Positions 1 through 9,100 of a stretch of 11,875 nt of DNA are shown here, one piece after another; position 1 is the first letter of the stretch, and each line of letters opens with the position of its first letter. The DNA comes from Flammeovirgaceae bacterium UBA5867 (GTDB lineage: Bacteria > Bacteroidota > Bacteroidia > Cytophagales > Cyclobacteriaceae), in the NCBI GenBank assembly GCA_002432545.1, contig DJFR01000107.1, positions 4,437 through 16,311 on the forward strand, in the 5' to 3' direction. The notes under the pieces are model-generated. The model was not told the DNA's origin. It searched no databases and saw only the letters and a program-made list of their open reading frames with translations. Both the position numbers and the translations under genes were made by a program.

Positions 1-3000
1 ACAAAATCAGGTGTTGCTTTTACAGATGTACCGATGTACCACTCGAAGATATAATCGGATGTATTTCCGTTTACAGAAGCTGAAAGAATACCGTTGTCGT
101 CAACGCAGCTTGTAACGTGTGAGATAACTTCAATGCTCGGTTGTTCTACACCCAAAGGTTTGAACTCGATCGATACCTGTGTTGTATCAGAACATCCGGA
201 AACAATCTCACTGGCAATAACCGTGTAGGTACTGTCTTTCAGATCACTTATTTGTGAACCCGTAGCAAAAGGAGGAGGAGTAATTGTTTCTCCATACCAG
301 TCGAAGTTATAGTCAACAACATTGCCGCCTACAGAAGCTGCAGCGATACCATCAGCCTTCACTACATCGCAGTTTGTTCTTGGGCTAACCGAAGTTGCAG
401 TAACAACCGGATATACGCGCATATCTTCAATAGACACTGTTGTAGAAACCTGGCAGAATGCATCAGCCTGATCAGTTGCTACTATTAAGTAAGTATTCGG
501 GAACGCATCCGGTTGAATGTTCTCAACCAGTTTACCGGTATATGCAGTGCTTGGAGTTACCACTGTTCCTTTATACCAATCGTAGTCATAATCATTCGGA
601 CTACCGCTAGTAACTGTTGCATACATCGATCCATCCGGGTTAACACAGAATGTAAGCGGACTTGTTGATGCCGTCATTGTAACCACGGCTGTATCCTGAG
701 ACAGTTCATACGTTTCCACAGCCTTACAATGTGACATTGTATTCTCTACGGATACGGTGAAGAAACCAGGGTTTATAGTTTGTGCTATATTTCCAGTGTT
801 TCCATAGTCATCTGTACCGGTTACATTTCCGGCCGGTAGCGGTGTCGTTGTAGTAGCTCCGGCAAACCAGCTGTATGCATACGCTGTGCCCGGCAGACCT
901 GAGCCTTGAACTTCAAGCTCACCTAGTACATTGACAGGTTTAAGACATTTTGAAGGAACCACGAAACGGATCAGATCTACATCAACCGAGTTGATGGTTT
1001 TGTCTTCGATAATAAAGCTTGCCGTAACATCACAGTTGCTTGACGTTTCATTTGCAATAACATAGAATTCACCGGCACCGAGATTACCGATATCACCTGC
1101 TACAGCATCATTATCCGCTACAGCAGAGTTATCAACTTTTCTCCAGTCGAAAGTATATCCTGCGAACGGAGACGTTATTGCTACACCATCTACCATGATG
1201 CGTTGGAAGGCTGCACCCCCTTGTGTTAAAGGCGTTACTCCATCCGGACCGCACTCTGTAAGACTTGTTAATGTGATATCACCGTCAGCAACATTTACGG
1301 TTACTTCTTTCGGATCGTTCAGTATTGTGAATACATTTTCTGTATAACAGCCTGCGTTCACACCACCGTTATCCGTTACCAATATTCTATACTCCCCTGG
1401 TTTAAGACCTGTAAGATCTTTCGTAGTTGCAGAGAAGCTTGCATCTGTATCCGATGTCCACTGATAATCGTAGTCTGCAGGAGCACCGGAGCCTAATGCT
1501 AAGTTTATAGTACCACTTCCCGGATTTCCGGCCACTTCCGTTTTACAGAACTTGTTCATGGTGATGGTAGCCGCTGTTGCAGTAGCATCGATAACCGGAT
1601 CGCTGATGGTTTGCTTGATCACGAACGTAGCAGAAGCGCGGCAACCTGCTAGTGCACCTGTATTCGCGATAGCAACCATGGTATAGTACTTGGTTGTTAT
1701 ATTGAATGGACCGTTAGAGTCGAATAGATAGTTGCCCGCAGTAGGACTAGGGTTTACGGATATAACAGCAGTACCTGTACCCGATGGAGTTTCCGGATCA
1801 ACACTTCCATCGAAGTATTCTACCGTATAGTCTGTATCAGCAAATCCTGCCGTTGGTTTAAGTTCGGCGGTGATACTTCCACCATTGTCAGGAACACACG
1901 TAGTAATATCCGTTTGAGAGAATGGTTTTAATGTGTGACCATTCAGGAATGGGAGGTATATCGGGAATTCTTTTTTACAGCCCGTGTCACGGTTTGTAAT
2001 CTCAACTACATATTGTCCATAACGAAGATCTGTTACAAGTGATGTAGTAGATGTATTGGTTACAGTAGCGATTGGTGTACCACTTGCAGGAACTGTGAAT
2101 CCTTTGAACCAACGGAAGTCATATCCAAGAACACTTGCCGTGGTCACTACTACACTAATCCGTCCTGTATTCGAGATACAGTCATTAGGTTCAGTAAGTA
2201 CAGGATCATCAATAACGATATTAGGAATATTGTCTAACACCTGCGTTTGCTTAGCCGGTGTAACGCAACCATATACTTTGTGTCTCGCACGAACCGTATA
2301 GGTACCCGGATTAACACCAGCGAGTATATTGGTAGTACTTGTTGTGATCAGTTTTGACGCATTAACAGCATTCCCTGTATACCACTCAAATGTATAGTCG
2401 CTGGGTACTCCCGGACTTACTGATTGTACTTCGATCTGGCCATTGTTAGGTGTACAGGTTGATTGCCCGGTTGCCACAATGGTAAGTATCTCGGTTGTAG
2501 AAGGACCGCTAATAGTAATCTGTGCCGTTGATGAACATGACGTTGCTTTGCCCGTCACTTTTACAGTATAGGTACCTGATGCCAGGCCAGTAACAGAAGG
2601 ATTGGTTGCTCCGGCAATCGCATTCGCAGCTAATGTATTTGCACCTTTATACCATTGGAAAGTATAGTCAGAAACATTGCCCTGAATATTTACAGTAGCA
2701 GCACCAATTGTACCGGTACATGATAACTGATCAGAATCTTTTGTTATACCTGTTATAACCGGAGGCAAGGTTTGCTTAACCTTAACGGTTACCGTATCAG
2801 AAGTACATTTTGTGTTGATATCGGTAGCGAATACAGTATAATTTCCGGCATTCAGATTATTGTAAACTGATCCGGTGTAATCATCTGTAGGCTTAACAAA
2901 GCTTCCGTTAAACCATGAGAATGAATAGCCTGTTGTTCCACCATTAACGGTTGCTGTTGCGCTTCCTTTAGCAGTAGCAGAACAGGTAATATCAACGTGT

Positions 3001-3605
3001 GTTGTATCCAATTCGAAAGGAACCGTCAGGTCCAGTATATCTCCGGAGTCGTTACCCTGGCAACCTGTTGATTTTTCAGTAACCAGTACAGAGTACGAAC
3101 CCGGTTTTAATCCGGTTAACGTATGACTGATACCGAGTGTATCACCCACGAGGATGTCCGGACCAGCATACCAGATATATTCAAATTTACCGGTTGGTTC
3201 ACCAATGCCATCACCATCCGTATCATTTACGATGGCTTGCAGCACACCATTCGGATTCTTACAGTCATCATAATTATGTTTGGTGATTACATTGACATTA
3301 ATAGCTCTTGAAATCTCTTTCACCACAACACTTGCTACTGTATCAGAATTACACTTCGCAGTTTTGTGAATAGCATATACCGTATAGGTATCTGCGGGAA
3401 GACCGGAATATGTATGGCCGACATGATCTGCCGATGCTATAGGTTTGGCAACAGTTCCTTTAAACCAATAGAAGTTAAAGCTGGTAGAATCTTTTTTGCC
3501 ATTTGTAATAACGTATGCACGCACCGCACCATTGTTAGGAGCGTTGTTAACGTTGCTACATTTCAGGTTGTCGCGAAGCACTTCTGCCTGAAGCGTAACT
3601 GGAAG
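1..3605 (-). repeat. Protein-level tandem array of 13 Ig/SprB-like repeats inside the giant surface protein
   Basis: Thirteen copies of a unit with the core D-Y-x-F-x-W-Y/F-x-G, followed 25-40 residues later by L-x-x-G-x-Y-T-V and a closing Cys. The cores lie near plus-strand positions 3467, 3174, 2918, 2656, 2386, 2115, 1825, 1465, 1150, 870, 585, 305 and 45. Spacing is 256-293 bases for most units, but 315 and 360 around the degenerate copies at 1150, 1465 and 1825 (W-R-K, W-T-S-D and E-Y-F-D in place of the W-Y-x-G core). Most units have one Cys near the start and one near the end, suggesting one disulfide per domain. The units are diverged at DNA level, so this is an old duplication rather than a fresh satellite. 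A rigid, extended stalk is inferred. Confidence 0.85.
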
Positions 3606-5894
3606 AGGAACAACATTTGTTTTCAGAATATTATCACCGTAATCACACTCTATAATTTTTGAGTTTGGATTTGGTATAGTAATTGGAGTAGGAATGGTAG
3701 TGCCATCGTCATTCAATACTATATATAGTGTAAAAGCAGAGCCGGGACCTGTGATGCTTACATTGGTTTGTGTAACCGTATCAGCCGGGTTCATATTACT
3801 TAAAGGAATAGTCATTTTACCCAGAAGAATAGCGCCTTTAAGAGTAGGATCACCATTATAGAAGGCCACCGGTAAATTACCACTGATGCCTATATCACCT
3901 TTATTCCTGAATTTAAAAGATACTGTGAAATTTTTATCCGGACATGTAGGAGGCGTAACCTGAACATCAAAATCGTCACTGAAAGGAGTAACGGCCAGGT
4001 TAGGTGCAGCATACGAAGGACAACCAAAGGAGTTAAGATAAGGTGACTGGTTGAGGAAGCTGTTCAGCGGTCTGCTTTTTCCATCTACAAAACACTGTGC
4101 GTTCTCCGCATATACCAGGTGATGTGCCTGTATCTGTTTCGGTATCGTAAGGTTGTCATTAACGTTGGCTACAAAGTAACCGTGCTGGTTCCATACTTTA
4201 CGTGCAGGTACCCACGGTACATTCGCAGATTCGTATACACGTACTTCAGCTTCGCTGTATAAGTTCGACAGGGCAGCTCCGTTCGTAACGTTATCAGTTG
4301 AACAAACAACGCAGATTTCGGTTGAGCCATCTCCGTTCATATCTACTACGATCGGATATTCGTTGGATGTACGTGATGCACATCGGATCGGTGTACTTCG
4401 CGTAACGGTTACAACACCACTGTTATTCGTGGTCGTATATATGTAGATATAGTTCTCGTCACGGTATACGATTTCAGATTTACCATCGGCATTAAAATCG
4501 AACATGGTACAACCTGTGTAACCGGAAGTCTCTTCCGTAACATTACGTCTCCACAAGGTATCCAGGCCACCGGCAGTTTCTTTGAGTGCATACAGGAACT
4601 TACCCGATACGTATACGGCATTCATTTTACCGTCACCATCTATATCGGCAAGGTTGATACGGCCCGTACCATTCTGCCATCCGTTTTTATATTTACTATC
4701 GCTTGAATTGGATAGATCGGTATAGGTCTTGAGGGCATTGTTCTGAACGTCCCAGAAGAAAATTGTAGTAGTTCTGTCTGGGTTGCTGGCAGCTTGAGTT
4801 GTTGACCCTACCGCAACTATATCCAGGTAACCATCGAGGTTAAAATCGGCCACACTGGTACCACTACCGGATGCACGTACAATTCTGGTAAAGTATTCGC
4901 TACGTTGCTGTGTGAGCGTAAGGGTAGAACCTAATGTCGGAGGTATAGCAGGAGGAGGAGAAGGCCGGTTAAGGTTAACGGAATAAATGCGGCAACCCGC
5001 TACAAGTTCTTGTGTTGAAGATGCTGTCAGTATATCTACTGCTATAGGAGCATTGCTGGTTTCATACCAGTTTCCACCACTACCGGCCCAATTGTTTTCT
5101 GCCATCAATGTACCAGAGTGGGCATCGTAGATTCTGGTTCGCGTATAGAGTTCTACGGCACCATCGCCATCGAAGTCTGTTAATCCCATCGTTCCGGGAT
5201 ATACTCCCCAATCTATAGGATTCGCCCATGCTTTATTACCATTACAGTCGTAAGCCATAATTTTATAACCTGTTCCATCCGAAGTAGCGGTAAGAGCAAA
5301 CACCTCAGCACATCCATCTTTATTGATATCAGCCATCGCTATATCTTCAAAAGCTGGCCGGAGGTTGTCGTTCAACGTGTTTATCTGCTTGGCAAGCGTC
5401 AGGGTAGTTCCTGCGGCCGGAGCCCGAAGAATATTGATAGAACCTTCTGTTGGATCCACACCTGGTGAAACACTGGAACCATTTCTATAGCTTGTTACAA
5501 TTTCAGGAACACCGTCACTGTCAACGTCTCCTACAATCAAACGGTTAACGTGGTTAGTTCTGTTCGGTTCAGACTTAAACTTAAGCTTCATTTCGAAAGG
5601 AGGGAAGCTATCAGGCTTAACGTCACAAGTTATATCGTGACCGATGAAGAAATCTTTACAGGCAGCGTCAATGGAACACTCTTTGTCGTAGCAGTCTATG
5701 AAACGGTCGCCATCATCATCTATACCGTTATCACAAATTTCACAAACTTTAGTGCCACAGTCTCCGTCTCGGCAATCCACCAGACCATCGCCATCATCAT
5801 CCAAGTTGTTATTACACTTGGGTCCCGTTTCCTGCGCGAACGAACTTATTGCTATCAGGCTTAGGAAAGAGATCAGTAAAATCAACCTTTTCAT
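1..5894 (-). CDS. Giant secreted FG-GAP / Ig-repeat surface protein, probable T9SS cargo (partial, C-terminus beyond left edge)
   Basis: An uninterrupted minus-strand frame runs from an ATG at 5894 to the window edge, giving 1964 codons with no stop. Residues 1-20 form a Sec signal peptide (basic MKR, hydrophobic core, cleavage at SFA-Q). Residues 27-79 carry two copies of a Cys/Asp motif. Residues about 115-540 hold eight FG-GAP/VCBS-like repeats with D-x-D-x-D-G loops (for example at residues 123, 239 and 416), the fourth degenerate. Residues about 550-640 include the VWNQHGYF block often seen in large Bacteroidota surface proteins. A CARDB-like beta-sandwich follows (about 630-765), then 13 Ig/SprB-like repeats to the edge. 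By family this is a very large extracellular adhesin or motility-type protein. A type B sorting domain is expected at the unseen C-terminus, inferred from the PorP-linked neighbourhood. There is no clear Shine-Dalgarno; a -7 box lies 21 bases upstream. The exact binding target cannot be read from the sequence. Confidence 0.9.
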   Translation of the reverse strand, partial: MKRLILLISFLSLIAISSFAQETGPKCNNNLDDDGDGLVDCRDGDCGTKVCEICDNGIDDDGDRFIDCYDKECSIDAACKDFFIGHDITCDVKPDSFPPFEMKLKFKSEPNRTNHVNRLIVGDVDSDGVPEIVTSYRNGSSVSPGVDPTEGSINILRAPAAGTTLTLAKQINTLNDNLRPAFEDIAMADINKDGCAEVFALTATSDGTGYKIMAYDCNGNKAWANPIDWGVYPGTMGLTDFDGDGAVELYTRTRIYDAHSGTLMAENNWAGSGGNWYETSNAPIAVDILTASSTQELVAGCRIYSVNLNRPSPPPAIPPTLGSTLTLTQQRSEYFTRIVRASGSGTSVADFNLDGYLDIVAVGSTTQAASNPDRTTTIFFWDVQNNALKTYTDLSNSSDSKYKNGWQNGTGRINLADIDGDGKMNAVYVSGKFLYALKETAGGLDTLWRRNVTEETSGYTGCTMFDFNADGKSEIVYRDENYIYIYTTTNNSGVVTVTRSTPIRCASRTSNEYPIVVDMNGDGSTEICVVCSTDNVTNGAALSNLYSEAEVRVYESANVPWVPARKVWNQHGYFVANVNDNLTIPKQIQAHHLVYAENAQCFVDGKSRPLNSFLNQSPYLNSFGCPSYAAPNLAVTPFSDDFDVQVTPPTCPDKNFTVSFKFRNKGDIGISGNLPVAFYNGDPTLKGAILLGKMTIPLSNMNPADTVTQTNVSITGPGSAFTLYIVLNDDGTTIPTPITIPNPNSKIIECDYGDNILKTNVVPLPVTLQAEVLRDNLKCSNVNNAPNNGAVRAYVITNGKKDSTSFNFYWFKGTVAKPIASADHVGHTYSGLPADTYTVYAIHKTAKCNSDTVASVVVKEISRAINVNVITKHNYDDCKNPNGVLQAIVNDTDGDGIGEPTGKFEYIWYAGPDILVGDTLGISHTLTGLKPGSYSVLVTEKSTGCQGNDSGDILDLTVPFELDTTHVDITCSATAKGSATATVNGGTTGYSFSWFNGSFVKPTDDYTGSVYNNLNAGNYTVFATDINTKCTSDTVTVKVKQTLPPVITGITKDSDQLSCTGTIGAATVNIQGNVSDYTFQWYKGANTLAANAIAGATNPSVTGLASGTYTVKVTGKATSCSSTAQITISGPSTTEILTIVATGQSTCTPNNGQIEVQSVSPGVPSDYTFEWYTGNAVNASKLITTSTTNILAGVNPGTYTVRARHKVYGCVTPAKQTQVLDNIPNIVIDDPVLTEPNDCISNTGRISVVVTTASVLGYDFRWFKGFTVPASGTPIATVTNTSTTSLVTDLRYGQYVVEITNRDTGCKKEFPIYLPFLNGHTLKPFSQTDITTCVPDNGGSITAELKPTAGFADTDYTVEYFDGSVDPETPSGTGTAVISVNPSPTAGNYLFDSNGPFNITTKYYTMVAIANTGALAGCRASATFVIKQTISDPVIDATATAATITMNKFCKTEVAGNPGSGTINLALGSGAPADYDYQWTSDTDASFSATTKDLTGLKPGEYRILVTDNGGVNAGCYTENVFTILNDPKEVTVNVADGDITLTSLTECGPDGVTPLTQGGAAFQRIMVDGVAITSPFAGYTFDWRKVDNSAVADNDAVAGDIGNLGAGEFYVIANETSSNCDVTASFIIEDKTINSVDVDLIRFVVPSKCLKPVNVLGELEVQGSGLPGTAYAYSWFAGATTTTPLPAGNVTGTDDYGNTGNIAQTINPGFFTVSVENTMSHCKAVETYELSQDTAVVTMTASTSPLTFCVNPDGSMYATVTSGSPNDYDYDWYKGTVVTPSTAYTGKLVENIQPDAFPNTYLIVATDQADAFCQVSTTVSIEDMRVYPVVTATSVSPRTNCDVVKADGIAAASVGGNVVDYNFDWYGETITPPPFATGSQISDLKDSTYTVIASEIVSGCSDTTQVSIEFKPLGVEQPSIEVISHVTSCVDDNGILSASVNGNTSDYIFEWYIGTSVKATPDF
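5658..5816 (-). other. Duplicated Asp/Cys motif at the mature N-terminus of the giant protein
   Basis: Residues 27-79 contain two copies of C-x-N-x-x-D-D-D-G-D-x-x-x-D-C-x-D-x-x-C: the first has CNNNLDDDGDGLVDC, the second CDNGIDDDGDRFIDC. The D-x-D-G-D spacing resembles calcium-binding thrombospondin type 3 loops and the 'putative metal-binding motif' annotated in many myxobacterial and Bacteroidota secreted proteins (MopE-like). Metal binding is inferred from this resemblance. The paired cysteines probably form disulfides. Confidence 0.75.
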
Positions 5895-6163
5895 AGGGGT
5901 AGAAAAAATTAAGTGCAAATCTACGGACACTAGCGCATCAATGTAAATCGTTAACAATATTCTTTACGTTATTCATTCCTTACAACCTGAAGGAAATTAA
6001 CCGTTAGAACAAACGAGTTATATTGGCCCGTATCCAATTCTATATTAAGATATAGTGCTGCTTGTAACCTGACGATGTAAGATTTGAACCGGAAATGTAA
6101 GCCTATAAATGGGCATTATCGACAGCCTGACGTAATCAACCGATAGACTGCGGCAACCCTGCG
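5895..6163. other. Intergenic region between the two minus-strand surface-protein genes
   Basis: These 269 bases have no convincing ORF or RNA gene. They hold a -7 promoter box for the downstream giant gene (5916-5923) and a small AT-only hairpin at 6040-6055 (CTATAT, loop TAAG, ATATAG). No GC-rich stem followed by a T-run is visible after the stop codon at 6164, so read-through from the upstream gene into the giant gene is possible. Confidence 0.6.
5916..5941 (-). promoter_or_regulatory. Candidate Bacteroidota promoter of the giant surface-protein gene
   Basis: On the minus strand the bases 5923-5916 read TAGATTTG, an exact fit to the Bacteroidota -7 consensus TAnnTTTG. A TTG lies upstream (5941-5939) with a 15-base gap, slightly shorter than the usual 17-23. 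The box ends 21 bases before the ATG, so the leader would be only about 15 bases and A/T-rich, compatible with leader-poor initiation in this phylum. A chance match is possible because the -33 element is weak. Confidence 0.45.
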
Positions 6164-9100
6164 TTACCGGATTAACGTAATACTTCCTGCGCGAGGCGCA
6201 CTTTCTTCTCCGTCACAACGAATGATATAGTAGTATACGCCATCGGGAAGTTTCTTACCATTAAAAGTGCCATCCCAGTTATTCTGATAGGGCTTTGCCT
6301 CGAATACTTTTACCCCCTTCTCATCATATATAGTTATACCACACTGCGGGTAAGTAAGAATGTTTTCTACGACCCATTGCTCATTCGGACCATCGTTGTT
6401 TGGGGAAATGAAATTGCCGGGCTTCAGCTTCGTAACAATCGCATCGCCAGCTACTTTCACTTCAATGGTTGCTGTGCCTTCGCAGCCATTGGCATCCAGA
6501 CCAGTAACTTTATAGGCTGTAGAAACCAGCGGAGTAGCTACCGGATTAGCGATGGAAGCCTGTGACAGTGTTTCTGCTGGTTCCCAGCTATAGCTTTCGA
6601 GACCTGATGCAGCGAGTTGTGATGATTCTCCTTCGTTTATCTGTGGCGGTGTGGCGGTTACTAAAACACTTGGAGCCGGTAATGTTTCAACGGTACGGCT
6701 AGTGGTCAGTATACAACCGTTGGTGGCGGTTACATCTACCGAGTAGGTTCCTTCTTCGCCAACTTCTATCGAAGATGTAGTTGCTCCAGTGCTCCAGGAA
6801 TATGCTGTAAATGTTCCAGTTACCTGAAGCAAAAGCTTAGCACCTTCGCAAAAAGTATAGTCATTACTTGGGTTTGTAATAGCAACCGCCGGTGCAGCTG
6901 TAATGGTGATGGGGATCATTTTCGTTTCAGCACAGGAGTTACCTGCGTACGAGACAGTAAGCGTTACATCATAACTGGCTGCTGAAGTAAAGATATGCTC
7001 CGGGTCTTTTTCAGTAGATGTTTTTCCATCATCAAAATTCCAGTTATAGAATGTTGTAACGGATGCATCAGATGTTGACGCGTTGGTAAATTTCACCTTC
7101 TGGTTTGCACATGCAGTGCCTGGAGCTGTAAAGTTTGCCGTGATGGTTGTTGTGATTGTTACTTTAACCGGGGCGGTTTCAATGTTTACACTGCACCCTG
7201 CATTGCCAGCCTTCACCGTATAGTTTCCGGAAGAAGCGGGAACAGATGTTATTGGCAATTGTGCCCCTGTAGATACAGCTGCACCATCTTTAAACCATTG
7301 GTACGTATAGGCCGGATCATTTGGTACAACTTCAAGATTCTGTGTAGCAGCTCCCTGGCAAACTACAAGTTCGTCCGCAGGACTTATGGTAAATGTAGGA
7401 ACATCTACGGCCTGTACTAATGTTGATTGTCTTCGCAGCAAACAAGATCCGACACGCACATCTACATAATATAGACCGGCTTTTTCAAGACTGAAGTTTG
7501 TGACGGGCGCAGGTGCAGCACCTGTTCCGGTATAGCCTTCAGGGCCAGTCCATTCATACGTTACACCTGCTATGCTATTAATAGAGAGATTGAGCGTTCC
7601 ACCTAAACACACAGGCCCGTTGTTGGCAGGTGTTGTAGCGCCTGCTGTTCCCGCTACTACCGTTATATCGATACCATCGGATTCCTGTACACAACCTGTT
7701 GCTGATGCACAAGTACCTCCTTCAGCAATAACGCGTACAGTATATATACCCGTGCCTGTTGCAGCGGTTACATCAAATGTATTCTGGTTGAGCCCACAGG
7801 AAACAACAGCTCCATTCTTTCTCCATTCGTAGTAAGAACCTTTGCTTACGGTAGCATATAATTTATAGGGTAATGCACCGGTACATAATGTTAATGGTGT
7901 TTCTGTTGGCGATATAACCGGGAACACACACGAGCGGTTTCTGAATACTGATACTTTTGATGCAGGTACACCGGTTTTATCGACACTGGTAAAAGAAATG
8001 TCGGGCTTGCCATCACCATCCAGATCACCGATGCGTACGTGACGCGTAATATAGGTAGTGTTCACCACATCTTTTGTAAACGACAGGTTGCCCGGTGTAC
8101 TTTGGTTATTTAAGATCGTGAGTTTAGTCTGCGTAACGGAAGCTGCCACAATATCAATTTTTCCATCACCATCCAGGTCACCAAAATCAAGACCCCACGG
8201 ATTTGCTTCGGTTGTGATTAATAAAGGTGAAGCAAAACTTATTGTTGAACCTGATCCCTGGTTTCTGAAAACAGAAATGGAAGAACCCAACAACTGTGTA
8301 ACCGCTATATCTTTTTTACCATCGTTATCGAGATCACCAATGCGAATTCTCTTTACTGTATTACCAATGGATAACGTTGTTATCGCTCCGATAGCCACGC
8401 CAGCGGCTGTACTTTTGTTCTCAATAATAAACAGGTTGCTGGTGGCTGTTTGAAACTGACTGGTTACAATTTCCGGATACGAATCGCCATTGAGATCATC
8501 GACAGCTATACCATCGGTACTGGCTGTGGAAGGTATTGTGATATTTACAGGAGAGGCAGCAAATGAAATAGCGGCCGGTGTACTTTGATTAACAAGTACT
8601 GAGATCGTGTTGCTTCCCTGGTCGGTTACCAGTAGCTCAGGCTTACCGTTCAGGTCAAGGTCTGCTATATCTACTTTTGCGTTCTTCCTTCCTGTGAGCT
8701 TGATTGTTATAGGCGCACCAAACGTAAAGTTGCCGGTCCCAGTACTTGCATTGGGTAATATAAAAACGCGATCACTCAATGCTATACTTCCTTCTGTTAA
8801 TACCAGGTCTTGTTTGCCATCACCATTCAAGTCACCACAGCGTACATGAAGCGAATATGTTCCGAGTCCAAAGGGTATTTTAGTAAAGCTGATATTGCCT
8901 ATACCACTGCTTGTATTTCGCAGAATGGTTATGTTGTTGTTACCGTTGTTGGCTGTGGCTACATCTGCTTTACCATCATCATCAAGATCGCAAAGGCAAT
9001 GATCATATAGTCCGTCCTCTGCATCAAAATCAGACTGTGCGCTTAAATTACTGGTACTAAACGGGCTCTTTCCGCTAAAGCTTAACAGGAATGAATCATT

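Noticed and set aside
1..3605. CRISPR array or DNA-level satellite suggested by regular spacing
   Set aside because: The regularity is at protein level in one open frame; DNA identity between units is low and there are no short identical repeats with unique spacers.
4409..4621. Minus-strand 70-codon ORF within the giant gene
   Set aside because: It is in another frame of the FG-GAP region, whose own frame stays open and rich in D-x-D-x-D-G motifs; no sign of a frameshift in the giant gene.
3123..5864. Several plus-strand and alternative-frame ORFs of 60-130 codons across 2056-9434, and 9529-9846 minus
   Set aside because: All overlap strong coding frames on the minus strand, show no recognisable domain and have compositions expected of antisense or frame-shifted shadows.
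6040..6055. AT-only hairpin as a transcription terminator for the 6164-9424 gene
   Set aside because: The stem is six base pairs without a useful GC core, lies over 100 bases past the stop codon and is not followed by a T-run on the minus strand.
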